A stretch of DNA of 64,000 nucleotides from Verrucomicrobiia bacterium (GCA_026414565.1 JAOAIT010000048.1:1-64000); one strand, 5' to 3'. Shown: positions 28,471-38,766, numbered from the stretch's first letter. The notes: generated by a model from the letters alone, not told the origin. Program-made: numbers and translations.

Positions 28471-31182
28471 TTAACCCGAGGCGGCCAATTGGCGCAAGAC
28501 AAAAGGCAGGATGCCGCCGTGCTGGTAGTATTCGATCTCGATGGGGGTATCAATGCGGCATTGGACGGGGACTTCTTCGATTTGGCCGTTGGCGCGGGTG
28601 ATGCGCAGGGTCAGGGATTGCTGGGGGCGGAGCTGGGGGTTGAGACCGAGCACGTCATAGGTTTCGGTGCCGTTGAGGCCGAGCGACTGGGCGCTGATGG
28701 GTTCGGGGAATTGGAGGGGCAGAACGCCCATGCCGACGAGGTTGGAGCGGTGGATGCGCTCGAAACTGCGGGCCACCACGGCGCGGACGCCGAGGAGGCG
28801 GGTGCCCTTGGCCGCCCAGTCGCGGGAGCTGCCGGTGCCATATTCATGGCCGGCCAGGACCACCAGCGGGACCTGTTCGCGGGCGTAGCGCATGGCGGCA
28901 TCGAAGATGCTCATCTGCTCACCGGAGGGTTGATGGATGGTGACGCCGCCCTCGACGCCGGGGACCATGAGGTTCTTGATGCGCACGTTGGCAAAGGTGC
29001 CGCGGGTCATGACGCGGTCGTTGCCGCGGCGGGAGCCGTAGCTGTTGAAGTCGGCAAAGGCCACGCCGTGCTGCAACAGGTACTGGCCGGCCGGGGAGGC
29101 CTTTTTGATGGCGCCGGCGGGGGAGATGTGATCAGTGGTGACGCTGTCGCCGAAGATGCCCAAGGCGCGGGCGCCGCGGATTTCGGTGATGGTGCCCGGC
29201 TGGAGGCTGAAGTTTTCGAAGAAGGGCGGCTCCTGGATGTAGGTGGATTGGGGGTCCCAGGCAAAGACTTCGCCCACGGTGGCCGGGATTTCATTCCACT
29301 TGGGATTCTGGCTGGCGAAGTCCTGATAGAGGCGCCGGAAAGTTTCCGGTTTGAGGGCGGCGGCGAGGAGTTGGCGGATTTCCTCCTGGGTGGGCCAGAC
29401 ATCGCGGAGATAGACGGGCTGGCCGTCGCGGCCGAGACCGAGGGGTTCGCGGCTGAGGTCCACCTGGACGCGGCCGGCCAGGGCGAAGGCCACCACCAGC
29501 GGAGGTGACATGAGGAAGTTGGCTTTGATGTTTTGGTGGATGCGGGCCTCGAAGTTGCGGTTGCCGGAGAGGACGGCGGCGGTGACGAGGTCATGCTTGA
29601 CGACGGCCTCCTCGACGGGGGCGGGGAGGGGTCCCGAGTTGCCGATGCAGGTCATGCAGCCATAGCCGACGAGATGGAAGCCCAACTGATCGAGATAAGG
29701 CTGGAGGCCGGTATCGCGCAGGTATTCGGTGACCACGCGGGAGCCGGGGGCGAGGGAGGCCTTGACGCCGGCCGGGGTGCGGAGGCCGCGTTCGACGGCT
29801 TTTTTAGCGAGCAGGCCGGCGGCGAGCATGACGGTGGGGTTGCTGGTGTTGGTGCAACTGGTGATGGAGGCGATGAGGACCGAGCCGTGGCCGAGGCGGG
29901 CCTTGCCCTGGCCGTTGAGGGACACCTCCACCTGCACGGAATCCAGCTCGGCTGCCGGTTTTCCGTAGCCGCTCTCGGTGATGGGGCGGCTGAAGGCGGC
30001 CTGGAAAGATTCCTTGAGTTTGGGGAGTTCGATGCGGTCCTGGGGGCGCTTGGGGCCGGCGACGCTGGGGGTGACGGTGCTCAGGTCCAGTTCGAGCACC
30101 TGGGAGTAATCCACCTGGCCGGCCTGGGGGATGCCCCACAAGCCCTGGGCCTGGTAGTAATTTTCATACAGGCGGCAGTGGTCTTCGCTGCGTCCGGTCT
30201 GGCGGAGGTAGGCCACGGTTTCCGCGTCCATGGGGAAGAAGCCCATGGTGGCGCCGTATTCGGGGGCCATGTTGGCGATGGTGGCGCGGTCCACCACGGG
30301 GAGCGCGGCCGCGCCGGGGCCAAAGAACTCCACGAATTTGCCGACGACTTTGGCCTTGCGGAGCATCTGGGTGACGGTCAAGGCCACATCGGTGGCGGTG
30401 ACGCCTTCGCGCAGGCTGCCGGTGAGGTGGACGCCGACGACATCGGGGGTGAGGAAATAGACGGGCTGCCCCAACATGCCGGCCTCGGCTTCGATGCCGC
30501 CGACGCCCCAGCCGACGATGCCGAGGCCGTTGATCATGGTGGTGTGGGAGTCGGTGCCGACGAGGGTATCCGGGTAATAAACGCCGTGCTGCTCGAGCAC
30601 GCCCTTGGCGAGGTATTCGAGGTTGACCTGGTGGATGATGCCGATGCCGGGGGGCACGACTTTGAAGGTTTTGAAGGCTTGCATGCCCCATTTGAGGAGC
30701 TGGTAACGCTCGCGGTTGCGCTGGAATTCCAACTCGAGGTTGCGGGCGAAGGCATCAGGGGTGCCGGCGAAATCCACCTGGACGGAATGATCCACCACCA
30801 AATCCACGGGGACGAGGGGTTCGATGCGTTTGGGGTCCCGGCCCATGCGGGCCATGGCGGAGCGCATGGCGGCGAGGTCCACCAGGAGGGGGACGCCGGT
30901 GAAGTCCTGGAGGACGATGCGGGCGACGACGAAGGGGATTTCGGCGGTGCGAGGGGCCTGGGGCTGCCAGTTGGCCAGGTCGCGAACGTTTTGCTCGGTG
31001 ACGCGGCGGCCATCGCAGTGGCGCAGGACGGCTTCGAGGACGAGGCGCAAGGAGACGGGCAGGCGGGAGATGCGGCCGACGCCGGCCTGTTCGAGGGCGG
31101 GCAGCGAATAAAGAACGCCCGTGCGCCCGTTGCCGAGATCAAAATTGCGGCGCACACCGAAAGGGTCATGCAATAGACTCAT
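28471..31182 (-). CDS. acnA: Aconitate hydratase A
   Basis: AcnA isomerises citrate to isocitrate in the TCA cycle through a [4Fe-4S] cluster. The 903-residue protein has the three cluster cysteines in [10 protein letters not shown] and [13 protein letters not shown], and the substrate motifs [25 protein letters not shown] and the swivel-domain [16 protein letters not shown]. Length is typical of AcnA. It may head a minus-strand run acnA, RsmB-type methyltransferase, OGG1-type glycosylase, eno with gaps of 21, 69 and 37 bp. Confidence 0.97.
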   Translation of the reverse strand: MSLLHDPFGVRRNFDLGNGRTGVLYSLPALEQAGVGRISRLPVSLRLVLEAVLRHCDGRRVTEQNVRDLANWQPQAPRTAEIPFVVARIVLQDFTGVPLLVDLAAMRSAMARMGRDPKRIEPLVPVDLVVDHSVQVDFAGTPDAFARNLELEFQRNRERYQLLKWGMQAFKTFKVVPPGIGIIHQVNLEYLAKGVLEQHGVYYPDTLVGTDSHTTMINGLGIVGWGVGGIEAEAGMLGQPVYFLTPDVVGVHLTGSLREGVTATDVALTVTQMLRKAKVVGKFVEFFGPGAAALPVVDRATIANMAPEYGATMGFFPMDAETVAYLRQTGRSEDHCRLYENYYQAQGLWGIPQAGQVDYSQVLELDLSTVTPSVAGPKRPQDRIELPKLKESFQAAFSRPITESGYGKPAAELDSVQVEVSLNGQGKARLGHGSVLIASITSCTNTSNPTVMLAAGLLAKKAVERGLRTPAGVKASLAPGSRVVTEYLRDTGLQPYLDQLGFHLVGYGCMTCIGNSGPLPAPVEEAVVKHDLVTAAVLSGNRNFEARIHQNIKANFLMSPPLVVAFALAGRVQVDLSREPLGLGRDGQPVYLRDVWPTQEEIRQLLAAALKPETFRRLYQDFASQNPKWNEIPATVGEVFAWDPQSTYIQEPPFFENFSLQPGTITEIRGARALGIFGDSVTTDHISPAGAIKKASPAGQYLLQHGVAFADFNSYGSRRGNDRVMTRGTFANVRIKNLMVPGVEGGVTIHQPSGEQMSIFDAAMRYAREQVPLVVLAGHEYGTGSSRDWAAKGTRLLGVRAVVARSFERIHRSNLVGMGVLPLQFPEPISAQSLGLNGTETYDVLGLNPQLRPQQSLTLRITRANGQIEEVPVQCRIDTPIEIEYYQHGGILPFVLRQLAASG

Positions 31183-31297
31183 AAGTTTTAATCATTCAAG
31201 TGATGATGGACTGCCATGCGCAGCCAAGCCGGTTGATAGTGTGAGCCAAGGAGGGCGATGTCAAGCCGGTCGGGAGCGAGCGGCCCGGGAGGGAGGC

Positions 31298-32053
31298 TTA
31301 AACGGACAAACCGCAGCCGGCGAGGAAGTCCTGGCGCAAATCCGGCGTGAGGGTCAGGCCGGGGGGGTCTTCGCGGAGGGGGACGACGCCGTCCAATTCC
31401 AGGAGTTGCGCGGCGACACCGCAGACGTCGAGGTGGGGGTAGGCGGCGAGGATTTCCTCGAAAGAGACTTTTTTATTTTTGCCCAGCATCATGCTGATGA
31501 CGGTGGCGCAGGCGGGGATGTCCAACTGGCGGAGGCGTTGGGCGCGGCGGATGTCCTGGAGGCCGGCCCAAAGGAGCTGGGGGCTGAGGAGCCAGAAGGC
31601 GGCGATGAGGCGGATCAGGCTGCGGAGGGTTTCCGGGGCAAACAACTGCACATTGTGCAGGAGCCCGACGGCGGGCCATTTGATGGAGAACGGGGGGTTG
31701 CCGTCGCGGGTGGCGACTTTGAGTTCCATCAATTCATCCATGTTGGTGCGGGCATGGAGGACGAAAAGCCCCACCACCACGGCCAGGGAGAGCAGGCGCT
31801 TGAGCCAGTAAGGGAGGGTGAAGAGCCAGCCGGTGGTGAAGCTGAGCAAGGCAAAAGCCATCCAGTAGGTGAAGAGGGCGGCCAGGAGGGCGGCGCCGCA
31901 AATCAAAAGCCCGCCGGTCAGATTGGCGGTGACGGTTTCCTGGACTTTCTGGCGGAGGGTGTCTTGGACGGCGGCCTGGAAGTTGGCGGCATCGGCGGGG
32001 GGCGTGCGGGGTTTGAGGCGCACGCGGATTTTGGGGCGGGGATCCAGGGGCAT
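31298..32053 (-). CDS. Unknown membrane protein
   Basis: I do not recognise this 251-residue protein. It has a basic N-terminus and three likely membrane helices at about 46-72, 86-102 and 138-162. A soluble C-terminal domain includes a helical ISMMLGKNKKVSFEEILAAY stretch that could be a small winged-helix-like fold. It starts 12 bp after the stop of the small gene at 32066 and is probably cotranscribed with it and with the serpin gene. Confidence 0.6.
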   Translation of the reverse strand: MPLDPRPKIRVRLKPRTPPADAANFQAAVQDTLRQKVQETVTANLTGGLLICGAALLAALFTYWMAFALLSFTTGWLFTLPYWLKRLLSLAVVVGLFVLHARTNMDELMELKVATRDGNPPFSIKWPAVGLLHNVQLFAPETLRSLIRLIAAFWLLSPQLLWAGLQDIRRAQRLRQLDIPACATVISMMLGKNKKVSFEEILAAYPHLDVCGVAAQLLELDGVVPLREDPPGLTLTPDLRQDFLAGCGLSV

Positions 32054-32065
32054 AGGGGGTGCGGG

Positions 32066-32401
32066 TCAGGATTCCGGGCCGTTCCATTTCAGCTCGGCGC
32101 GGCGTGGGGGGGGCACCAACAGGAACAACTCCGCGATCAATTTGCGGTGGAGGTCGTAGTTGCGGCAGAGGGCGGGGCTGGCTTCGGTGAGGTAGGCGCG
32201 CGCATGGTGGTTGAGAAACCAGAGATCATTATCGGTAAAATCAGGGTCGAGGATGGAGTGGGGCAGCGAGTGAAGGAGCTGGGCTTCCAGCAGGGCGGAG
32301 CGGTCTTTCAGGCGGGCCCAGGCGCCCTGGGCGAGCACGTCCCGAATGTACGGCAACCCCCAGCGGAGCATTTCTTGGTAGATTTCCTGTTTCCGGCTCA
32401 C
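32066..32401 (-). CDS. Small unknown protein
   Basis: I do not recognise this protein of about 111 residues. The frame is open further upstream into the serpin gene, but that part is low-complexity antisense, so the start is placed at GTG 32401 or ATG 32371. Neither has a strong ribosome site. The body is a helical, acidic and aromatic sequence (YQEMLRWGLPYIRDVL, DNDLWFLNHHARAYL). It lies between the serpin and membrane-protein genes on the same strand, which supports it being real. Confidence 0.55.
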   Translation of the reverse strand: MSRKQEIYQEMLRWGLPYIRDVLAQGAWARLKDRSALLEAQLLHSLPHSILDPDFTDNDLWFLNHHARAYLTEASPALCRNYDLHRKLIAELFLLVPPPRRAELKWNGPES

Positions 32402-32450
32402 GCGGCGGAGGATAGCGCGGGGCGGGCCGGCAGGAAAGGGGCAAATCCCG

Positions 32451-33662
32451 TCAGATTTCCGGCTGGGTGAGGCGGCCGAGGAAAATGATGGCGCCGGTGG
32501 TTTGATCGCGGATGAGAAAAAGGAAGGGATGATCAGCGCGGAAGACCAACGGTTGCTGGGGGGGTGCCGAGCGCACGCCCACGACAACGCCGGAAGCGGC
32601 TGCGGCCTCGGCGCCCTCCTCATTGATTTCGACTGCGGCCTTGTGCACGACGGCGGTGAGGTAGAGGTTGGCTTTGCGGCCGTCCATGCCGGAGAAATCG
32701 GCCTGATTCATGTCGAAGGCATCGGTCATGCCCAGGGCGGCGAGTTTTTGGTTCAACTGAAACTGGCTGGTGAGCTTGAAGCGCGGGAGGAAGAGGGTGA
32801 CCTGGCGGGGGCGCAGCCCCTGCAACCATTGAGCGAGTTTTTCCGCGGTCATCTGCTCCTCGAGGGCCGCCAGTCCGTCCACGCGCCGGGGGAGGAGAAA
32901 CACCATGGCCCAGCGTCCGCCTTGGTAGGGGAGAGACAAGGCCTGCCAGTCCGGGTTTTCGGCATAACCCAGGGTTTGTTTTTGGGTCATCATGGGGACG
33001 AGGCGGGTGCGCCCGCCGGGCAGGTGAAATGGGGCATCCGCTGTGTCGCGGGCGGGGAAGGCATACTCCCACCGGCCTTTGAGGTAGATGGCATTGACCA
33101 AGACCATGCGGGTGAGGGGGGTGAGGACACCGGGGGAGATCAGTTCGGTGATTTTGCGCTGGGTCTGCTCTTCCACCCAGGTGTTGATGCGCTGGCGGGC
33201 GGCTTCGGGGTCGCGGGCGTAGTCACAGGGGAACACGCCGGCCTGGAACTGATTTTTGATGGTGCGCAGGAACTCTTCACGGAAGGGGTAGCCTGCCTGG
33301 GGCCACAAAGCATTGGCCACATGCCATTGGATGCCGCTGGTGCGGGCGGACTCGTCGAGGCCCTGGGTGAAGCGGCGCCATGCGGCGGGGGGATCGGCGA
33401 GGGTTTCCAGGTGCAACACGCGCGCCATTTGCGCAGCGGTGTGGTCGCGAGCGCCGGCGTGGGTCATGGTGAGGGCGGTGGCCAGGCTGTAGGGGGAGAA
33501 GAACAGATTGCCGGGCTGGCCCTGGAGCTGGCGGTATAAATCCAGCGCGAAGGCATTGTTGGCGCGGGCCGGTGAACTGTCCGCCGGGGCGGGTTCTGCG
33601 GCCTGCAGGTGGTTGAACGCAAAGATCGCGCAACTCAGGGCAACGATGATGACATTTTTCAT
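32451..33662 (-). CDS. Secreted serpin, predicted inhibitory
   Basis: The 403-residue protein has a Sec signal peptide (about 1-22) and a full serpin fold (NLFFSPYSLATAL, VNAIYLKGRWEYAF, FRADHPFLFLIRD). The reactive-centre hinge EEGAEAAAAS (348-357) matches the small-residue consensus of inhibitory serpins. Counting 17 positions from Glu348 places P1-P1' at Arg364-Ser365, which predicts a trypsin-like target. Secretion suggests it blocks a periplasmic or external protease, perhaps a host's or competitor's; the target is inference. It may lead the small operon that follows on the minus strand. Confidence 0.93.
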   Translation of the reverse strand: MKNVIIVALSCAIFAFNHLQAAEPAPADSSPARANNAFALDLYRQLQGQPGNLFFSPYSLATALTMTHAGARDHTAAQMARVLHLETLADPPAAWRRFTQGLDESARTSGIQWHVANALWPQAGYPFREEFLRTIKNQFQAGVFPCDYARDPEAARQRINTWVEEQTQRKITELISPGVLTPLTRMVLVNAIYLKGRWEYAFPARDTADAPFHLPGGRTRLVPMMTQKQTLGYAENPDWQALSLPYQGGRWAMVFLLPRRVDGLAALEEQMTAEKLAQWLQGLRPRQVTLFLPRFKLTSQFQLNQKLAALGMTDAFDMNQADFSGMDGRKANLYLTAVVHKAAVEINEEGAEAAAASGVVVGVRSAPPQQPLVFRADHPFLFLIRDQTTGAIIFLGRLTQPEI

Positions 33663-33799
33663 GCTGAGGGGTTAGACGCGAGCGCGGGATGAATGCTCCG
33701 AGGAAGCGGAGGCCAGGCTGATGGCCGCCGGCCGGCCGCGGCGGGGACGCCGGGGGAAAAGGTTGAGGGGACGGCCGTTTTGTGGTTGGATGACGGGCC

Positions 33800-34561
33800 A
33801 TGAGCGAAAGCATCTCCCTGCGGGGCAAGACGGCGGTGATCACCGGCGCGAGCAAGGGATTGGGCAAGGCGATGGCGCTGGCGCTGGGGCGGGCCGGGGC
33901 GCGGCTGGCGCTGGTTTCGCGCGATGCCCGGCTGCTGGAGCAGACGGCGGGGGAGGTGCGGGCGTGCGGGAGCGAGGCCTGGACGTATGTGGTGGACATT
34001 CTGCAGGAGGAGGCGGTGAATCAGTTGGGCGTGCGGCTGGCAGAGGATCATGGGAAGGTGCAAATCCTCATCAACAATGCGGGGGTAAATGTGCGCAAAG
34101 CGGTGACGGAATTTACGCTGGCCGAGTGGCGGCAGGTGCTGGACACCAATCTGACGGGGGCCTTTTTGATGTGCCGGGCGGTGGTGCCGTTGATGCGGGG
34201 CCAGGGGTGGGGGCGGATATTGAACATGACGTCGATCATGAGCCATGTGGCGCTGGCGGGGCGCGCGGCTTATGCGGCCAGCAAAGCGGGGCTGCTGGGA
34301 TTTACGAAGGCGCTGGCACTGGAGCTGGCGCCGGAGGGGATCACGGTGAACGGCATCAGTCCGGGGCCGTTTGCCACGGAGATGAATCGCCCCCTGTTAA
34401 GCAATCCTGAGCTGAGCCAGTTTTTTCTGAGCCGGATACCGCTGGGGCAATGGGGGCAGGTGGAGGACATTGGGGCGCTGGCGGTGTTCCTGTGCTCGGA
34501 GCACGCGCGATTCATCACCGGCGCGGATATCCTGGTGGATGGCGGATGGACGGCGCAATAA
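33800..34561 (+). CDS. SDR-family NAD(P)-dependent oxidoreductase
   Basis: The 253-residue classical short-chain dehydrogenase has the nucleotide motif TGASKGLG, NNAG, catalytic Ser in MTSIMSHV, YAASK with the Tyr/Lys pair, and SPGPFATEM. The sequence is closest in feel to gluconate 5-dehydrogenase and 3-oxoacyl-ACP reductase-like members, but the substrate cannot be settled. It is divergent from the serpin gene and stands alone on its strand; the next gene converges 12 bp downstream. Confidence 0.9.
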   Translation: MSESISLRGKTAVITGASKGLGKAMALALGRAGARLALVSRDARLLEQTAGEVRACGSEAWTYVVDILQEEAVNQLGVRLAEDHGKVQILINNAGVNVRKAVTEFTLAEWRQVLDTNLTGAFLMCRAVVPLMRGQGWGRILNMTSIMSHVALAGRAAYAASKAGLLGFTKALALELAPEGITVNGISPGPFATEMNRPLLSNPELSQFFLSRIPLGQWGQVEDIGALAVFLCSEHARFITGADILVDGGWTAQ

Positions 34562-34573
34562 GGGCGGAGGGGT

Positions 34574-35386
34574 TTAGAAGGACTGGCCGGCGAAGAATCG
34601 TTTTTCCCACTTTTCCAGGTCCTTTTTGACCTTGTCCACTTTCACGTTGTTGGGGAGGAAATAGGCGGTCCAGGGGGGGCGCTGGGGCATTTTATCAATG
34701 GCATCATAGAGCGCCTTGATGCCCTCGACGCCGAGGCCGGCATCGAGGGCGTTGCGGACGCCCGATTTGAGGGATTCCTCCCATTCGGCGGGGGTGAGGA
34801 AATTGTTGATGGGAGAGGTTTTGCCCTGGGCGTCCTCGAGCTTGCTTTTGTATTTTTTGTAGTGGCCGAGGTAGTGATGGGACAATTCGATGGCGACGAC
34901 CATGCCGACCATTTGATTGAAGTTGCTCTTTTGCTCGTTAAGCATGTCATCGGACCAGTAACGTTTGTCTTTGAGGTTGGGGGGTTCGTGGAGTTCTTTT
35001 TCGCCGGTTTCCTGGGCGAGGGAGACGATATACTTCTGGAAGTAACCCTTTTCGAGGCGGTCAATGGCGCGGGCGTGGGCGACGTAGTTCATCAGGTCAA
35101 TAAAGCCCGCCGAGATGAAAACGGCGCGCATGGGTTCGGTTTCGTCCTCGTACTCGACGAGTTTGATGCTGGGCATCATGTCGGTTTCGAGGAAGATGGG
35201 CTGTTTGTGGATGATTTTCTGGTATTTTTTATCGAGCGATTTATGGAGGTCGGCGCCCAGGGACATGATGACCGAATAACCGGTGCGATAGGTGATGCCG
35301 TCGGGGCTGCCCGGTTGGGCCGGGAGTGAGAGCGTGGTGACAACTGCCGCCAAGGCCAGGGCCGTGCCGCAAGAGAACGCTTTCAT
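34574..35386 (-). CDS. Secreted metallopeptidase-like protein with degenerate HExxH
   Basis: The start is taken at ATG 35386, giving 270 residues with a signal peptide (about 1-23). Residues 165-175 read AIELSHHYLGH. This matches the HExxH zinc motif of M48-like peptidases (HELSHxxLGH) except that the first His is Ile166. Glu167, His170 and His175 remain. The rest is helical and acidic, with no other hallmark I can name. It may be a catalytically dead relative or a different fold with chance similarity. It converges with the SDR gene and is divergent from lpxK. Confidence 0.6.
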   Translation of the reverse strand: MKAFSCGTALALAAVVTTLSLPAQPGSPDGITYRTGYSVIMSLGADLHKSLDKKYQKIIHKQPIFLETDMMPSIKLVEYEDETEPMRAVFISAGFIDLMNYVAHARAIDRLEKGYFQKYIVSLAQETGEKELHEPPNLKDKRYWSDDMLNEQKSNFNQMVGMVVAIELSHHYLGHYKKYKSKLEDAQGKTSPINNFLTPAEWEESLKSGVRNALDAGLGVEGIKALYDAIDKMPQRPPWTAYFLPNNVKVDKVKKDLEKWEKRFFAGQSF

Positions 35387-35523
35387 AGGACTAAAATAGC
35401 ATAGCAGCAATGGGGGGGAATGCCAAATGCGTCCCCTGCCCTGCCGGGAGGCGGGGGGCGGGGCGGCATAAAATCCGAACCAAAGGTTGAAGCCGGGCGC
35501 GGGTCTTGGCAGACTGCGCGTTT

Positions 35524-36699
35524 ATGGGTCACGCGCTGCGTGAATGGATAGAACGGGTGGAGACCTACGTCCTGGAAGTCATCGTCGGAGAGCGACGAGG
35601 CGGGTGGACGCCGGTCTTGCGGGCGCTGTTGTATGTGCTGAGCCGGGTGTTTGGGGTGGTGGTGCGGCTGCGGCAGTGGCTGTACAATGTGCGGATATTG
35701 CGGGACACCACGCTGGGGGTGCAGGTGATAGCGATCGGGAATCTGTCGGTGGGAGGGACGGGGAAGACGCCGGTGGTGGAGCGTTTTGCGCGGGAGCTGC
35801 GGGATTTGGGGCGGAATGTGGCGATTTTGTCGCGGGGCTACCGGTCACGGCCGCCGCCGCTGCGGGAGCGGCTGATCAACAAGGTGCTGCTGCGGGAGGA
35901 TCAAACGCCGCCGCGCATTGTGTCGGACGGGAAGAATCTGCTGCTGGATTCGGAGACGGCGGGGGATGAGCCCTACATGCTGGCGTCGAACCTGCGGGAT
36001 GTGGTGGTGCTGGTGGACAAGGACCGGGTGAAGGCGGGGCGGTTTGCGATTGAGAAGTTTGGGTGCGACACGCTGCTGCTGGATGACGGGTTTCAGTACT
36101 GGGAATTGCGGGGGCGGCGGCATGATGTGGTGCTGGTGGACTGCCAGCAGCCGTTTGGCAACGGGCATCTGCTGCCGCGGGGGACGCTGCGCGAGCCGCC
36201 GAGCCATCTGGCGCGGGCGAGCACGATTTTCATCACCAAGAGCGACGGGCGGACGGCGGAGCTGCGGGCGCGGATTGCCCGGTACAATCCGCATGCGCCG
36301 ATTATTGAATGCGTGCATCATCCGCTTTATTTTGAGGATGTGTTCACGGGCGAGCGAGAGGGGCTGGAGTTGATCAAGGGCCGGAAGATTGCCGCGCTGA
36401 GCGGCATAGCGCAGCCGGAGAGTTTTGAGGCGGGGCTGGCCCGGCTGGGAGGGGTGCTGGTGTATGCGAAACGCTTTGCGGATCATCACCGGTTTACGCA
36501 GCAGGAGGTGCTGAACGTGATCAACCGGAGCAAGAAGCGGCAGGCGGAGATGATCCTCACGACACAGAAGGACGCGGTGCGTTTTCCGAAGCTGGACCGG
36601 CGGGATTTGCCGATTTATTTCATGCGGGTGGAGATCAAGATCATTGCGGGCGCCAAGGACTTCAACGATTACGTGCGCCGGATCTGTTTCCTGCGCTGA
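35524..36699 (+). CDS. lpxK: Tetraacyldisaccharide 4'-kinase
   Basis: LpxK phosphorylates the 4' position of the lipid A disaccharide at the inner membrane. The protein has 391 residues from ATG 35524; an upstream in-frame TTG is less likely. It carries a hydrophobic amphipathic N-terminus, the P-loop GNLSVGGTGKTP at 72-83, ILSRGYRSR, DEPYMLA and LLLDDGFQYWEL. It leads the envelope operon lpxK, acyltransferase, waaF with 8- and 5-bp gaps. It implies an outer membrane with lipid A. Confidence 0.95.
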   Translation: MGHALREWIERVETYVLEVIVGERRGGWTPVLRALLYVLSRVFGVVVRLRQWLYNVRILRDTTLGVQVIAIGNLSVGGTGKTPVVERFARELRDLGRNVAILSRGYRSRPPPLRERLINKVLLREDQTPPRIVSDGKNLLLDSETAGDEPYMLASNLRDVVVLVDKDRVKAGRFAIEKFGCDTLLLDDGFQYWELRGRRHDVVLVDCQQPFGNGHLLPRGTLREPPSHLARASTIFITKSDGRTAELRARIARYNPHAPIIECVHHPLYFEDVFTGEREGLELIKGRKIAALSGIAQPESFEAGLARLGGVLVYAKRFADHHRFTQQEVLNVINRSKKRQAEMILTTQKDAVRFPKLDRRDLPIYFMRVEIKIIAGAKDFNDYVRRICFLR

Positions 36700-36707
36700 A
36701 AGAGATT

Positions 36708-37625
36708 ATGGAATTTTTGTTATACTGGGTGGCGCGGGGCATGGTGGCTTTATTGCAGGCGCTGCCGCTGCGGTGGGTGGCGCGGCTGGGGCGTTTTTGC
36801 GGGGGACTGGTGTATGGCCTGGATGCGCGGCATCGGCGGATGGCGCGGCGGAATCTGGCGGCGGCGTTTCCCGAGCTTTCGGCGCGCGAGGTGCGGGCTT
36901 TGGCGCGCGAGAACTTCCAGCGGATTGGGGAGAACTTTGCCTGCGCCGTGAAGACGGCGGCGATGCCGGATGAGGCGCTGGCGGCGCATCTGGAATTTGG
37001 GGGGGTGGGTGAGCTGCCGGCGGTGTTGCAGCAGCAGCCGCGGTCGGTGGTGTTTGCGATTGGGCACTTTGGCAACTTTGAGTTGTACGCCCGCGCCCGG
37101 CGGCTGTTGCCGGGGTGGCAGATGGCCACGACTTACCGGGCGCTGCGGCAGCCGCGGTTGAATCAACTTTTGCAGGGGTTGCGGGAGCGGACGGGCTGCC
37201 TGTATTTTGAACGGCGGACGGACGGGGAGCGGCTGCGGCGGCAGCTTCAGCAGGAGCGGTTGATTCTGGGATTGCTGAGTGATCAGCATGGGGGGCGGCG
37301 GGGTTTGCGGCTGCCGTTTTTTGGGCGGGAGGCCTCGACCAACCCGGCGCCGGCGATATTTGCGCTGCGATACCGGCTGCCGCTGTTCATGGGGTATTGT
37401 TTTCGGACGGGGCTGGGGCGGTGGCGGCTGGAGGTGGGGGAGCAGATACCGACGATGGTGGAGGGCCGGCCGCGGGCGGTGGCGGAGATCATGCGGGATG
37501 TGAATCGGGCGTTTGAGCAGGCGATTCGCCGGGATCCGGCCAACTGGTTCTGGGTGCACAATCGTTGGAAAACGCCGGGACGGGCGCCGGCGCCCTCCCC
37601 TGCCCTTGTCCCAGCCAAGGAGTAA
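36708..37625 (+). CDS. Lipid A late acyltransferase, LpxL/HtrB family
   Basis: The 305-residue protein has an N-terminal membrane helix and the catalytic HX4E motif as H120-FGNF-E125, followed by GLLSDQHGG and LPFFGREAST. These are the hallmarks of the enzymes that add the secondary acyl chains to Kdo-lipid IVA. The acyl chain used cannot be told. The family ends near WFWVHNRWK; the Pro/Ala-rich tail past it is encoded over a TCCCCTGCCC copy (37596-37605). It lies between lpxK and waaF. Confidence 0.9.
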   Translation: MEFLLYWVARGMVALLQALPLRWVARLGRFCGGLVYGLDARHRRMARRNLAAAFPELSAREVRALARENFQRIGENFACAVKTAAMPDEALAAHLEFGGVGELPAVLQQQPRSVVFAIGHFGNFELYARARRLLPGWQMATTYRALRQPRLNQLLQGLRERTGCLYFERRTDGERLRRQLQQERLILGLLSDQHGGRRGLRLPFFGREASTNPAPAIFALRYRLPLFMGYCFRTGLGRWRLEVGEQIPTMVEGRPRAVAEIMRDVNRAFEQAIRRDPANWFWVHNRWKTPGRAPAPSPALVPAKE

Positions 37626-37630
37626 GAGCC

Positions 37631-38746
37631 ATGCGGAAGCCGCCACTGCCCGAGATATTTCGCCAAGCCCGACACCTGCTGATTCGTGGGGTGAACTGGC
37701 TGGGGGATGCGGTGATGTCCACGCCGGCGGTGATGCGGCTGCGCGAATATTGCGCGGAGGCGCGCATCACCCTGCTGTGCCATGAGAAGCTGGGCGAGCT
37801 GTGGCAGGCGCATCCGGCGGTGGATGAGGTGCTGACGTTCAGCAGCGAGGAGAGCGCGTGGAAAACGGGGCGGCGGCTGGCGCGGGAGCGGTTTGATGCG
37901 GCGGTTATTTTTCCCAACTCCCCCCGCTCCGCCCTGCAGGTGTGGCTGGGGCGGGTGCCGGTGCGAGTGGGGATGGCGGCCCCGTGGCGCCGATGGCTTT
38001 TGACCCACGCGGTGCCGCCGCGCGCGGGGCATGTGCGGATGCGGAAGCGGACGCCGGAGGAGATACAAGGGTTGTTGGCGGGGAGCCTGCGGGCGGAAGC
38101 GCCGCCGCCGCGGGAGGCGCATCACCTGTATCATTATCTGCATATCGTGGGGGCGGTGGGCGCCCGCACCGAGCCGCTGGCGCCGCAGATTGCCGTGGCG
38201 CCGGATTGCGCCGAGCGCATTCGGGCGCGGCTGGCCGGCGTGTCGGGCCCGGTGGTGGCGTTATGTCCGGGGGCGGAGTATGGGCCGGCCAAGCGTTGGC
38301 CGCGGGAAAACTTCATTGAACTGGCGAAGGAGCTGCAGCGCCAGTGGCAGGCGGAAATTCTTTTGGTGGGCGGTCATCATGATGCCCAGGTGACCGGCCA
38401 GATTGCGCGGGCCGTGGGGGGGCGTATCCGGGACTGGGCGGGGCAGACCTCGCTGGGCGAGCTGGCGGCGGTGTTGGGAGCGTGCCGGGTGGTGATTGCC
38501 AATGACAGCGGGCCGATGCATCTGGCGGCGGCGGTGGGGACGCCGGTGGTGGCCCTGTTTGGCAGCACGTCGCCGCATTTGACGGCGCCCGGGCTGCCGG
38601 GGGAGAAGCGGCATGCGATCTTGTATCAAAAAGTTCCGTGCTCGCCGTGTTTTTTGCGGGAGTGTCCGGTGGGTTATCGGTGTTTGAAAAATCTCCGCGT
38701 GGCGGAGGTGCTGGAGGCGGCGGCGGCTTATTTGAGAACGGAATGA
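37631..38746 (+). CDS. waaF: ADP-heptose--LPS heptosyltransferase, GT9 family
   Basis: The 371-residue GT-B glycosyltransferase belongs to family 9. Typical motifs are RGVNWLGDAVMSTPAVMRLR, FPNSPRSAL, CPGAEYGPAKRWP and ANDSGPMHLAAAVGTPVVALFG. WaaF adds the second heptose to the LPS inner core from ADP-heptose. Start ATG 37631 has AAGGAG 8 nt upstream; the frame opens earlier inside the acyltransferase gene without a good site. It is the third gene of the LPS operon. The sugar specificity is inferred from family resemblance. Confidence 0.88.
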   Translation: MRKPPLPEIFRQARHLLIRGVNWLGDAVMSTPAVMRLREYCAEARITLLCHEKLGELWQAHPAVDEVLTFSSEESAWKTGRRLARERFDAAVIFPNSPRSALQVWLGRVPVRVGMAAPWRRWLLTHAVPPRAGHVRMRKRTPEEIQGLLAGSLRAEAPPPREAHHLYHYLHIVGAVGARTEPLAPQIAVAPDCAERIRARLAGVSGPVVALCPGAEYGPAKRWPRENFIELAKELQRQWQAEILLVGGHHDAQVTGQIARAVGGRIRDWAGQTSLGELAAVLGACRVVIANDSGPMHLAAAVGTPVVALFGSTSPHLTAPGLPGEKRHAILYQKVPCSPCFLRECPVGYRCLKNLRVAEVLEAAAAYLRTE

Positions 38747-38766
38747 CCCGGCGGCGGGAGAACGGG

